Below are positions 1 to 7,832 of a DNA stretch of 57,446 bases, in pieces. The translations under genes and the position numbers were made by a program. Location of the stretch: NCBI GenBank assembly GCA_030613245.1, contig JAUWMI010000031.1, forward strand, positions 1 through 57,446, in the 5' to 3' direction. The stretch is from Candidatus Sumerlaeota bacterium. GTDB taxonomy: Bacteria > Sumerlaeota > Sumerlaeia > MWCT01 > JAUWMI01. Numbering within the stretch: position 1 is the stretch's first letter; the number at the start of each line of letters is the position of its first letter. The notes beneath the pieces were generated by a model. The model ran no database searches. It saw only the letters and a program-made list of their open reading frames with translations, and was not told the DNA's origin.

Positions 1-2
1 AG

Positions 3-173
3 GAGGTTGCCGACACCCGTATCGGCGATACCATCACTACCGTCGCGGCCCCCGCCAAAGAGCCGCTGCCGGGATTTGTTGATGTCAAGCCGATGGTTTT
101 CTCCGGGTTGTACCCGGCTATCGCCGAGGATTTCTCCCAGCTCCGTGAAGCGCTGGAAAAACTCAACCTCAAT
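3..173 (+). pseudogene. lepA: Elongation factor 4 (LepA) fragment at the window edge
   Basis: Reading from base 3 gives a peptide starting [12 protein letters not shown] and containing [17 protein letters not shown] and [11 protein letters not shown]. This matches the central region of LepA, the ribosome back-translocase, where the family reads GDT.T....LPGF..VKP.V..GLYP followed by LEKL.LND. The similarity stops near base 173: the expected Asp-Ala-Ser-Leu is absent and a stop follows at once. Nothing upstream is visible. The end of the homology coincides with the start of AroQ homology on the other strand, with about 20 bases fitting both genes. The fragment is therefore either a rearrangement scar or an assembly join, and is unlikely to be functional. 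Confidence 0.75.
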
Positions 174-302
174 CTGTGCCTCCCGCCCCATTGACACCAG
201 CTTCTGCTCAATCTCCCCCAAGCTCTTCTTCCCATAGACCGCCTGCTCGCGCTCCCCCAGCAGATTCAGATTTGGCCCATTAACTACTAGTAGCTTTTTC
301 AT
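153..302 (-). pseudogene. aroQ: 3-dehydroquinate dehydratase type II, N-terminal part only
   Basis: The protein starts MKKLLVVNGPNLNLLGERE, the diagnostic start of type II dehydroquinase (third step of the shikimate pathway), and continues through an E.E..L motif to QIEVEFFQ. The family then continues SNHEGELI; here the frame runs into antisense lepA sequence, so only about 50 of the usual 140-150 residues are real. The ATG at 302 follows a GGGAGGA ribosome site and overlaps the end of aroB by 23 bases, the normal look of a translationally coupled aroB-aroQ operon. The first 50 codons are convincing. The rest is lost at the junction described for the lepA fragment. Confidence 0.8.
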
Positions 303-1395
303 CACTTTCCTCCCGCATCTTCTCGATCACTTCCCGGATAATATCGTTGCTGACATCATCCCGAATCACGACCTTTCCGATCCGTTCCGGCAGCACAAAT
401 CGCACCTTATCTAATCGAACCTTCTTATCCTTTCGCAGCCGCTCGATGATATCAATGGGATCAATTTTCGGCATGGTGCACGGCAACCCCGCCTTCGTTA
501 ATATCTGCCACAGGTGCGATACGTCAACGTCGCTCAGTATCTCCATCTTCTCCGCTATCTTCGCCGAAGCAAGCATACCGATAGAGATGGCCTCTCCATG
601 GCGATAGACATTGTAATTTGTCAGCGCCTCCAAAGCATGTCCGATCGTATGGCCGTAGTTGAGAATGGCACGTAGCCCCGCCTCTTTCTCGTCCTCCTCC
701 ACCACCTGCGCCTTAATCGAGCACGAGGTCTGGACCACTCGCATTAATCCAAGCTGATCAAGTTCAAAAATCTTCTTCACATTGTTCAAAAGAAAGCTGA
801 AAAAATTCGCATCCCAGATCACTCCATACTTAATCACTTCAGCAAACCCAGCACGGAACTCCTCTGGCGCGAGCGTCTGGAGTACTGCTAAATCTATAAA
901 TACTAATTTGGGCTGATAAAATGATCCGATAAGGTTCTTGCCAAGCGGGTGATTCACTCCTACCTTACCCCCAACACTGCTATCCACCATAGCCAGCAGC
1001 GACGTAGGCACTTGAATATAAGGCACTCCCCGCATGTACGTGGCTGCCGCAAACCCAGCCACATCACCCACAACACCCCCACCCAGGGCAATCACTGTGG
1101 TCTGGCGTGGATAATTATATTCGATGAGAAAGTCGTAAATCGTACTCATGGTCGCCAGGTTCTTGTTGCTTTCACCATCAGCAATAACGAACAATTCCGC
1201 CAAAAATCCACTTCGATGCAGACTCTCTACGAGCACATCCCCATATAACCCACCGACTTGCCGATCCGAGATCACCAGCACCCGATCGTATGGAATATAC
1301 TCCTTCGCCACCGAGTCGAACGTCTCAAGCCATCCGTGGTCAATCACAATGGGATAGCTTCGCTCGCCCAGCTGAACGTCTATACGCTGCCTCAT
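280..1395 (-). CDS. aroB: 3-dehydroquinate synthase
   Basis: Converts DAHP to 3-dehydroquinate, the second step of the shikimate pathway, using NAD and a divalent metal in the cytoplasm. The 371-residue product has normal family length. Visible motifs are DGESNK (about 73-78), the NAD-binding GGGVVGDVAGFAAATYMRG (about 104-122), DSSVGGK, GFAEVIKYG with the metal-ligand Glu, NYGHTIGHALE and YRHGEA with the metal-ligand His residues. The ATG at 1395 follows GAGAGGAG. The gene overlaps the following aroQ start by 23 bases, so the two are probably translated as one unit. No aroK or other aro gene lies upstream. Confidence 0.96.
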   Translation of the reverse strand: MRQRIDVQLGERSYPIVIDHGWLETFDSVAKEYIPYDRVLVISDRQVGGLYGDVLVESLHRSGFLAELFVIADGESNKNLATMSTIYDFLIEYNYPRQTTVIALGGGVVGDVAGFAAATYMRGVPYIQVPTSLLAMVDSSVGGKVGVNHPLGKNLIGSFYQPKLVFIDLAVLQTLAPEEFRAGFAEVIKYGVIWDANFFSFLLNNVKKIFELDQLGLMRVVQTSCSIKAQVVEEDEKEAGLRAILNYGHTIGHALEALTNYNVYRHGEAISIGMLASAKIAEKMEILSDVDVSHLWQILTKAGLPCTMPKIDPIDIIERLRKDKKVRLDKVRFVLPERIGKVVIRDDVSNDIIREVIEKMREESDEKATSS

Positions 1396-1634
1396 CCCTC
1401 AACAACTCCTCTCTCAAGCGTGAACTATTCGGCTCGTTACCAGTGCCATAGAAACAAATATCTGGTTGCAAGCCTGTTCGTGGTGTTTTCCCAATGTTGT
1501 ACTTATAGGAAAGTGCCTAACGTAATTCAACTGGAAAATGCAACCCCACAACGCCTCCTCGCCATTACTCTGTCAATCTGAAAACGTCGCCTCGCCGCAT
1601 TTCTCCCTGCTTCCTCTCACAGATGCGAGCTAAA

Positions 1635-1660
1635 ATGCTAACCCATTTGACAAAGAGCCA
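1635..1660 (+). repeat. Solitary terminal repeat of the MITE-like family
   Basis: Reads ATGCTAACCCATTTGAC followed by AAAGAGCCA. It is nearly identical to the right ends of the elements at 30084-30331 and 44187-44459 and to the partial copy at 41205-41229. No matching left end was found within about 300 bases upstream, so this is a remnant. It abuts the secG terminator. Confidence 0.6.
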
Positions 1661-1661
1661 T

Positions 1662-1699
1662 AAAACAAAAAAACGGGTAGGCTCTTTAACCTCCCGTTT
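1662..1699 (-). terminator. Rho-independent terminator of secG
   Basis: On the minus strand AAACGGGAGG, an 8-base loop and CCTACCCGTTT form a ten-pair stem with one bulge, followed by a T-rich run (TTTTTTTGTTTT). It lies about 160 bases downstream of the secG stop and points in the right direction. Confidence 0.7.
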
Positions 1700-1855
1700 C
1701 TTATTCATCTGCAGACTGTGATGTCTTTTCGATATGCGGCCCTTCCTGGCTAGCCCTTGAGCACATATCAAAAGGAAATATCAAACCACGACGGCACGAC
1801 GTGTATGTGCGTTAAGCGCATTTCCCAATCGGATGCTCAAATGTCTTCCGATATA

Positions 1856-2284
1856 TCAGATCGCCTCCTCTTCATTTTCGGATGGGCCGGGAACCGCACC
1901 CTCAGGCTGAACCGGTATTACCCTCGGCGGGCTGCCCGGTATTGTCTCCTCGCTCCTTGGAGTCACCTGTGCCGGTGTAACTTGTGCTGATGGTGGCGGT
2001 GTCGTCTCCTCAGGAAACTCGTCACGCAGCGATTTCTGGAAGTGGCGCGCTCCCAAGAGTGTCAAAGCCAGCGAGACGACGAGAAAGGCAATCGCGCAGT
2101 AGGTCGTCCAGTGGCCGAGCGTTTTCTCTGCTCCTGATGCGCCGAAGGAGTCGCTCAGGCCGCCACCTCCACTCAGAAGACCAGAAAGACCTCCGCCTTT
2201 CCCCGATTGCAAAAGGACCACAAGAATAAGAAATCCGCAAACCGACACATAAACCAGAATTAAGATCGAAATTAATAATCCCAT
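1856..2284 (-). CDS. secG: Preprotein translocase subunit SecG
   Basis: Small inner-membrane subunit of the SecYEG translocon. Of the 142 residues, the first 80 match SecG: a first membrane helix (about 3-25, ending FLILVVLLQSGKGGG), a Gly-rich loop GLSGLLSGGGGLSDSFG, and a second helix (about 60-80). The cytoplasmic tail is long and rich in Pro, Glu and Thr (PPPSAQVTPAQVTP), a common extension in uncultured Gram-negative lineages. ATG at 2284 with an AGGGAG site about 10 bases upstream. It appears monocistronic with its own terminator at 1662-1699. Confidence 0.93.
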   Translation of the reverse strand: MGLLISILILVYVSVCGFLILVVLLQSGKGGGLSGLLSGGGGLSDSFGASGAEKTLGHWTTYCAIAFLVVSLALTLLGARHFQKSLRDEFPEETTPPPSAQVTPAQVTPRSEETIPGSPPRVIPVQPEGAVPGPSENEEEAI

Positions 2285-2539
2285 CTCAAATCAATCTCCC
2301 TGGAAAAACTCTGTCTTTTTGCCTCACTCCTCTTCGCCATACAAATTCATAACTCTAGTGTCCCATCCACTAGCTGTCAACTCTTTTTCGTCCCGAACCC
2401 TGGAATATAACCATGGTTCTCACATGGCTTTGAGAGAAAGTGGCCTTTTTAGAGGGAGGTACATCGCGATGCACAACTGCGCCTTTTTGCCTTCTTGCAC
2501 CATCACGTTAATGTCTCCCTCTGCCTGCCGAACTTTCTA

Positions 2540-2569
2540 TTGACTTTCATTTTTTCACTTGGGCATACT
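2540..2569 (+). promoter_or_regulatory. Candidate sigma70-type promoter
   Basis: TTGACT at 2540-2545 and CATACT at 2564-2569 are separated by 18 bases, about 100 bases before the gene at 2671. The rest of 2285-2670 shows no gene or other recognisable element. Confidence 0.4.
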
Positions 2570-2670
2570 CTGAATTGGGAGTGCCGGGCGACAATTGTGT
2601 TGCTTGCAACGACAGTATGTAGATTTATCCCCGACCACGGTAGATAAACCATGTAAAAGGAGAAAATATA

Positions 2671-4128
2671 ATGCGATATGCAATCTGGTCGTTTGTTAGC
2701 CTTACAGCCGTGCTTTTTTCTATGCTCACTGGCCTATCTTTCGCCGCTGACAATCCAGTTGCTGATGAGTATAGAATGCTATGGGCGGCAAATTACGATT
2801 CTCCCGGTTCATATCTGACGCCTCAAGCCGTCACGGCATTTGTGCAAACCGCAAAGAAGTATAACTATAACGCGATTATCCCGAATATCGTGGACAGAGG
2901 CATGGCCTTTTACGACTCGCGCCTCTTGCCCCGCTCACCAAAAATCCCCGACCCCGCCTTTGATCCGCTTCTGGATTTGATTCAGAAAGCTCATGACACC
3001 AGTGGTGGTCAGCCATACCTCGAAGTCCATCCATGGATCGTTATATATCCCTGCTGGCGCGGAAAAGAACCACCGTCGCCTAAACACGTGGCAGCCCGCC
3101 ACCCTGAGTGGCTCAGCCTGGCCTATGAAAACGGAAAAACTACTTCCACCAGGCAAGGCATGATGCTTGATCCGGGCGTACCCGGTGTGCAAAAATACCT
3201 GGCTCAGGTCTGCGCCGAAATCGTACAAAACTATGATGTTGATGGCATCAACCTCGACTACATTCGCTATGACGGCGACACTACGGGCTATAATACTCGT
3301 GCTCTCGAGCTCTTTCGCAAGGATACAAACTTTACTGGGATACCGAAACCTGAAGATCCTGCATGGGCACAATGGCGCCGTGACCGCGTGACAAATCTCG
3401 TGCGCCGCGTCTACGTTGAAACAAAACGCGTCAAGCCCCACGTCCGTGTCTCGGCGTGTACAATCACATGGGGTGCGCTCGATACCGGCTGGCAGGCCTC
3501 GGCCGCCTACACCAAAGCGTTACAAGATTGGTGCGGCTGGATGCGCGAAGGCATCCTGGATATCAATATGCCCATGGACTATAAGCGCGAACAGGTTCCT
3601 GAACAGAAACGCGATTTTCGTGATTGGATCGACTTAACGGTCGCAGCCTCTTTCGGCCGCCTTCCGGTCATAGGCCTGGGTCTCTACCTGAATTCTATTG
3701 ACGAGTCCATTATCCAGATGCGCGAGGTACGCAAGCGTCGAGCTGCAGGCACTACGGGTTTTCGCTACGGCTACACCTATGCGGGCAGAACACCGGAAGA
3801 AAAATTCTATGCGGCTGTCAAATCCGCGCTCTTCACGATGCCGGCCAATGTGCCATCCACGCCGTGGCTGGAAGAGCCGCGACTGCCTATTCTTACCGGT
3901 CGAGTGTTTGACGCTAGAAGCAAGCTTGGGATGCGCAATGTCATCGTCTGCCTGGATGAACTTAACCTGCGCACTGCAACCGACGACAATGGCTATTACT
4001 CCTTCGTCTCTCTTCCACCCGGCACTTACACCCTTTGCCTCGCTCGCGATCCACATGTCCCTTGCTTAAAAAAGGCTATCGTTGAACTTCCGATATCGCA
4101 AGTCGTCACTAAAAACATTAAGCTTTAG
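2671..4128 (+). CDS. Secreted GHL10-type glycoside hydrolase-like protein
   Basis: 485 residues. Residues 1-25 form a signal peptide ending SFA-AD. Residues about 33-370 resemble the GHL10 (DUF187/YngK) TIM-barrel family: a conserved DPGVPGVQKYL strand (about 168-178) is followed by DGINLDYIRYDGD (191-203), which contains the acidic residues expected in the barrel active site. After about residue 405 comes a separate small beta-sandwich (TGRVFDARSKLG ... TDDNGYYSFVSLPPGTYTL), typical of carboxypeptidase-regulatory/CNA-B domains used as stalks or anchors. ATG at 2671 has an AAAGGAG site at good distance. The probable role is cleavage of an extracellular polysaccharide; the substrate cannot be told. 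Confidence 0.85.
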   Translation: MRYAIWSFVSLTAVLFSMLTGLSFAADNPVADEYRMLWAANYDSPGSYLTPQAVTAFVQTAKKYNYNAIIPNIVDRGMAFYDSRLLPRSPKIPDPAFDPLLDLIQKAHDTSGGQPYLEVHPWIVIYPCWRGKEPPSPKHVAARHPEWLSLAYENGKTTSTRQGMMLDPGVPGVQKYLAQVCAEIVQNYDVDGINLDYIRYDGDTTGYNTRALELFRKDTNFTGIPKPEDPAWAQWRRDRVTNLVRRVYVETKRVKPHVRVSACTITWGALDTGWQASAAYTKALQDWCGWMREGILDINMPMDYKREQVPEQKRDFRDWIDLTVAASFGRLPVIGLGLYLNSIDESIIQMREVRKRRAAGTTGFRYGYTYAGRTPEEKFYAAVKSALFTMPANVPSTPWLEEPRLPILTGRVFDARSKLGMRNVIVCLDELNLRTATDDNGYYSFVSLPPGTYTLCLARDPHVPCLKKAIVELPISQVVTKNIKL

Positions 4129-4244
4129 AACGCATGGCAAAAAGAAACATCGAGCCACAACGGCACCATGTGCTCCGCATTTAGAATTCAGAAAAGGAAA
4201 GTATTATTAATAACCGCAGTGAGTGACTTAAAGATTTTGTATAT

Positions 4245-4305
4245 CGCGCAAAGGCGCCAAGAACGCAAAGTTTTCATCCTCTTTGCGACTTTGCGTCTTT
4301 GCGTG
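4245..4305. repeat. Inverted repeat of the CGCAAAG family
   Basis: CGCGCAAAGGCGCC...CGCAAAG at 4245-4270 faces CTTTGCGACTTTGCGTCTTT at 4281-4300, forming a long imperfect hairpin between two same-strand genes. This type of CTTTGCG repeat is scattered in many uncultured bacterial genomes. It could act as a transcript-end structure. Confidence 0.55.
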
Positions 4306-4344
4306 AATCTTCAATAAGCTGTGCAGTAGCAGAGTAAGATAAAA

Positions 4345-5607
4345 ATGATTGTATTGCGTTCTACCATCATTGTCATTGTTCTTGGCCTGCTTTGTCAGGG
4401 GGTTCTTGCAGAGCCGCTCAAGGTGGGAACTGCGCAAGTTGACCTCGAACCAATGCGAGCAGGCGCTTTTGCTGGGTATGCCTCGCGAGGTGAGACAGTG
4501 CCGCAAGGAATTCACGATCCGCTCGAAGTCCGCGCCATTGCCCTTGAAGCCAATACGCGCGTACTTATTATCGTATGCGATCTGCTGGCGCTCGACGGCA
4601 AGCTGATCAGCACAGCCAAAGCCAAGCTGCAGCGCCGCCTCGGCATCCCTTCTGCAAATATCCTCATATCATGCATTCACACGCACGGCGGCCCTGCCTG
4701 TCTGCAAACAACGCCAGTGGAAGCGCCACCAGCATACAGAGAGCTCATCCAGCAAAAAATTATCGAGGCAGGCATGCGTGCATTTGCCGCAATGCAGCCT
4801 GCGTTCTTCGGATTCGGTGCAGGTCGCGTGGATCTATCTTACAATCGTCGGGTAGAATCCGAAGAGGGCAAAGTCACAAACAAATGGTCAAATCCCGAAC
4901 GAACTCCTCTCGGGCCAGTGGATCCAGAAGTGCTCGTTGCATCGTTTGCTCGCCCTGACGCCACGCCACTTGCCATACTGTTCAACTATGCCTGTCATCC
5001 AGTGGTGATGGGCCCACAGCATCCCCTATTCACAGCCGACTACCCCGGCGCTGCACGAAGCTGGATCGAGCAATCTCTGGACGCTACACCCTTTGCTCTC
5101 ATGACCCTTGGCGCATGTGGAGACCTCAACCCTTACGTCTGCGGGCAGAACGATTTCAGCGAAATGGAAACAATGGGAAGATCGCTGGGTACGGAAGTTC
5201 TGAACATTGCACGCCGCACAAAATCCACAAAAGATGTCTTCATTCGCACGGCCGCAACCACGGTTACACTACCCACACGAAGCGATACGAGACAAACCAC
5301 CCCGGCCTCGCCCTTCCGGGTTCCCATCCAGGTAATCGCGATCAATGACCTTGCTTTGGTCGGAATCCCAGGTGAGCTCTTCGTCGAATTGGGGCAGGAG
5401 ATCAAACGCGCATCGCCATTTCAATCAACATGGGTCGTCACCATGGCAAATGATGTGGTAGGCTATATCCCACCGCGAACGGCATTTGCCGAAGGCGGCT
5501 ACGAAGTCGAGTCGTCATTCAAATATTATGGACTTCCCGCACTCGCTCCAGGAAGCGGCGAGACCATTCGCGACGCCGCGATTACCTTATTAACTCAAGT
5601 GCCCTAA
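4345..5607 (+). CDS. Neutral/alkaline ceramidase-like exported hydrolase
   Basis: 420 residues with a signal peptide (1-22, ending VLA-EP). The N-terminal pattern KVGTAQVDLEPM..GAFAGYASR, then VCDLLALD and ISCIHTHGGPA (His112, His114), matches the N-terminal catalytic region of neutral/alkaline non-lysosomal ceramidases, where the HTH pair binds zinc. A second conserved site NYACHPVVMGP is present further on. It is shorter than full ceramidases (650-700 residues) because the C-terminal domain is missing. This short form is common in bacterial genomes, where the true substrate is usually unknown; amidase activity is an inference. It follows the GHL10 gene on the same strand after a 216-base gap containing a hairpin repeat. 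Confidence 0.85.
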   Translation: MIVLRSTIIVIVLGLLCQGVLAEPLKVGTAQVDLEPMRAGAFAGYASRGETVPQGIHDPLEVRAIALEANTRVLIIVCDLLALDGKLISTAKAKLQRRLGIPSANILISCIHTHGGPACLQTTPVEAPPAYRELIQQKIIEAGMRAFAAMQPAFFGFGAGRVDLSYNRRVESEEGKVTNKWSNPERTPLGPVDPEVLVASFARPDATPLAILFNYACHPVVMGPQHPLFTADYPGAARSWIEQSLDATPFALMTLGACGDLNPYVCGQNDFSEMETMGRSLGTEVLNIARRTKSTKDVFIRTAATTVTLPTRSDTRQTTPASPFRVPIQVIAINDLALVGIPGELFVELGQEIKRASPFQSTWVVTMANDVVGYIPPRTAFAEGGYEVESSFKYYGLPALAPGSGETIRDAAITLLTQVP

Positions 5608-5676
5608 AATTTCTGATGCTCATAGATTTAGCGTCCGAATAATTCCGGTTTGACCGGGATAATTTGTGTTCCCAAT

Positions 5677-7716
5677 ATGAATAGGCCAAAACATCTGCTT
5701 AACAGGCTTATCAAGACCCAGGCCTTAAGAATGTCGCTATTCTGTGCCGGGTTGTTTCTTGTATATATAAGCCTGAACCATAGAGATTGGAGCATTTTCT
5801 TTAAATCGCAAGAAGAGCTCGGCGTAAGCTATTTTGAGGATAACATTAATGATAAAGGAGAGGGACTAAGAAAGCACCTGGTGAACGTGCAAGGCGCGTG
5901 GCTGCCCACGCCCTATGGGTTAACCTTGCTGCCCGGTAGCTCAGGCCAACTAACTCTGGAATTCCGTAAAAACCCTGAGCAAGGCGTACTAGTTAATTTA
6001 TGGTTTTACAAGACCCAGGGGATCACGAATGCAGTGATATTTGCCAGCCCTAGTGGTGCATCCACGTATTATAAGGATATAGATGTAAGAGGTAACTTGT
6101 TTTTTGATATCTCTGAATTAACTCATGGGGAGGATAGGTTTAGAATCATTCTCGGCTGCAGTGTGCCGCCAGACTTTCCCGCCGGAAAAACTCTACTGGA
6201 TAAAATCAGCATAAGCTTTATTGATACTTATCATGGCAATTTCCCCGCTTTGAGCTCATTTCTCGCCTGTCTTTTCGCAGGCCTGTTTTTGATCTTTATC
6301 CTTAAAAACGTATTTAGAGATGACCTGAAAGTATGGGTCGCTTCCTTTGCCATCAGCTTAGTATTTATCTTACTGCTGAGCTACAAATTAATAGGCTTTT
6401 TCCCTTCCATGATATTTATAGCAGCGGTCTTTATTTGTTACGCAATTCTATCGTTCAGAAAAGATAAACGTCTATGGCAGGATAATCGGATTTATCTTGG
6501 ACTTTTATTTCTGCTACTGGTCTATGGGCTGGAATGGAGGTGGACTTTACTTCAAAAAATATGGCCGCTGAGATTAGATCCCGACGCTCAGGGTTATTTG
6601 TCTCTAGCCCGCCAACTCTCCTGGCTTTACGACACTGGTATGCGCGAACCGCTCTTCATCTGGCTGGTTAAAATATTCTGTTCCTTCACTGCCTGGTCTA
6701 ATTTGAACTTAAGACTTTTGACTCTCTGCTTATCAATAGGAGTTATTGTTGTCACTTACTGGGCAGGAGTCCGATTTTTTAATAAAGTGGTAGGAATTTT
6801 AGCCGCAGGCTTCATTAGTGTGGCCTTACCTTTTGTTAAAATGAGTCCCAGAGGATTACGATTTGAAATCTTTATTATCCTTTTTGTAGTTTTCTTTATC
6901 CGTGCACTAAGCAAAAACAAGAAAGAGCAATGGGCCATAGCGTCCGTTTTTGACGGACTCATTGCTGGCTTTGTGTGTCTCGTCAGGCTTAATACAATTG
7001 GGATAATACCATTGCTATGGCTGTATCAGGGTATCCGCATGAAATGGAATTATAAAATGGCATTGATAAGGATAGGCGTCTTATCAATGCTTATCGCCCC
7101 TCATCTCTATAATAACTACCAGATATCACACCCCCCAGACCCGTTTCATTCAGTAAATATTCATACGCGCTACTATTGTAACCAGGAATTCGGCGGTCAG
7201 CCCGGTTTTCCCACACAGGAAGAAATAGCAAGAAATGCTTATACTGGTGAGCCGATATCTTTTCTCTCTTATGTTTTCAATCTACATAGTCTCGGGGACG
7301 TTATTAATCGAACGGCATTAGGCCTGGTATCTATTTATCTTGGCTATTATACAAAGGCAGTACTGTTTTCTAATAACCTATTCTTCTATATCCTGTTTAT
7401 ATTAGGCGTAGTGGCCCTGCTTTTTTCTAAAAAACGGATATTATTGCTCTTCCTAGTGGTTATGGAGATACCCCAGGCCTTTATTTTAGCCTATCCGCTA
7501 AACTGGTCTGGAGTATTAGAACAGGTGCCAGCCATGGACTGGCGATTAGTACTTCAAATAGCACCTTTTCTGTTAATGATTACTTTTTACGCCCCTTTTG
7601 GCTGGTGGGAAATTTTCACGCAAAAAGTGCCCGCAATATTGAGTAAATTTCGTGCAAAACAAAAAACACGCGTAGAAGGCGAAGTACCAAATAGCGGCCG
7701 GGCGAATCAAGATTAG
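5677..7716 (+). CDS. GT-C type membrane glycosyltransferase-like protein
   Basis: 679 residues from the ATG at 5677; a TTG nine codons upstream is also in frame, and neither has a clear ribosome site. After a first membrane helix comes an exported beta-rich stretch of about 150 residues, then roughly ten hydrophobic helices. The loop RLDPDAQGYLSLARQLSW, with its Asp-x-Asp pair and downstream MREPLFIW, resembles the first periplasmic loop of lipid-phosphate-sugar-dependent glycosyltransferases (ArnT/PMT/GT39 type). The gene is visibly richer in A+T than its neighbours, which suggests acquisition or weak codon selection. Transfer of a sugar from a polyprenyl carrier in the inner membrane is the likely role; the acceptor is unknown. 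Confidence 0.75.
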   Translation: MNRPKHLLNRLIKTQALRMSLFCAGLFLVYISLNHRDWSIFFKSQEELGVSYFEDNINDKGEGLRKHLVNVQGAWLPTPYGLTLLPGSSGQLTLEFRKNPEQGVLVNLWFYKTQGITNAVIFASPSGASTYYKDIDVRGNLFFDISELTHGEDRFRIILGCSVPPDFPAGKTLLDKISISFIDTYHGNFPALSSFLACLFAGLFLIFILKNVFRDDLKVWVASFAISLVFILLLSYKLIGFFPSMIFIAAVFICYAILSFRKDKRLWQDNRIYLGLLFLLLVYGLEWRWTLLQKIWPLRLDPDAQGYLSLARQLSWLYDTGMREPLFIWLVKIFCSFTAWSNLNLRLLTLCLSIGVIVVTYWAGVRFFNKVVGILAAGFISVALPFVKMSPRGLRFEIFIILFVVFFIRALSKNKKEQWAIASVFDGLIAGFVCLVRLNTIGIIPLLWLYQGIRMKWNYKMALIRIGVLSMLIAPHLYNNYQISHPPDPFHSVNIHTRYYCNQEFGGQPGFPTQEEIARNAYTGEPISFLSYVFNLHSLGDVINRTALGLVSIYLGYYTKAVLFSNNLFFYILFILGVVALLFSKKRILLLFLVVMEIPQAFILAYPLNWSGVLEQVPAMDWRLVLQIAPFLLMITFYAPFGWWEIFTQKVPAILSKFRAKQKTRVEGEVPNSGRANQD

Positions 7717-7832
7717 CGGCAAAGCTAAGAAACACCCGGGATGAGTAGGCGGGCTAATAATTAGCGGGCGGCTTTTCGTACATCCTCGTGCTCCGCGCCG
7801 CAACATTCAAATTCCAGCGATTGCCAGTGCCT

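Larger units (their letters stand above)
1396..1855. other. Intergenic region between aroB and secG
   Basis: 460 bases without a convincing gene. It holds the secG terminator (1662-1699, minus strand) and one solitary end of the window's MITE-like family (1635-1660). A short minus-strand frame at 1565-1771 spans both and is not considered a gene. The aroB promoter should lie in the 1396-1600 part, but no clear box was found. Confidence 0.5.

Noticed and set aside
7-237. Plus-strand frame of 76 codons at the window start
   Set aside because: It is out of frame with the LepA fragment and antisense to AroQ; no family resemblance.
1565-1771. 68-codon minus-strand frame after secG
   Set aside because: It spans the secG terminator and a MITE end; no ribosome site or recognisable protein.
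2319-2543. 74-codon frame upstream of the glycosidase
   Set aside because: No ribosome site, composition unlike a protein, and it overlaps the candidate promoter.
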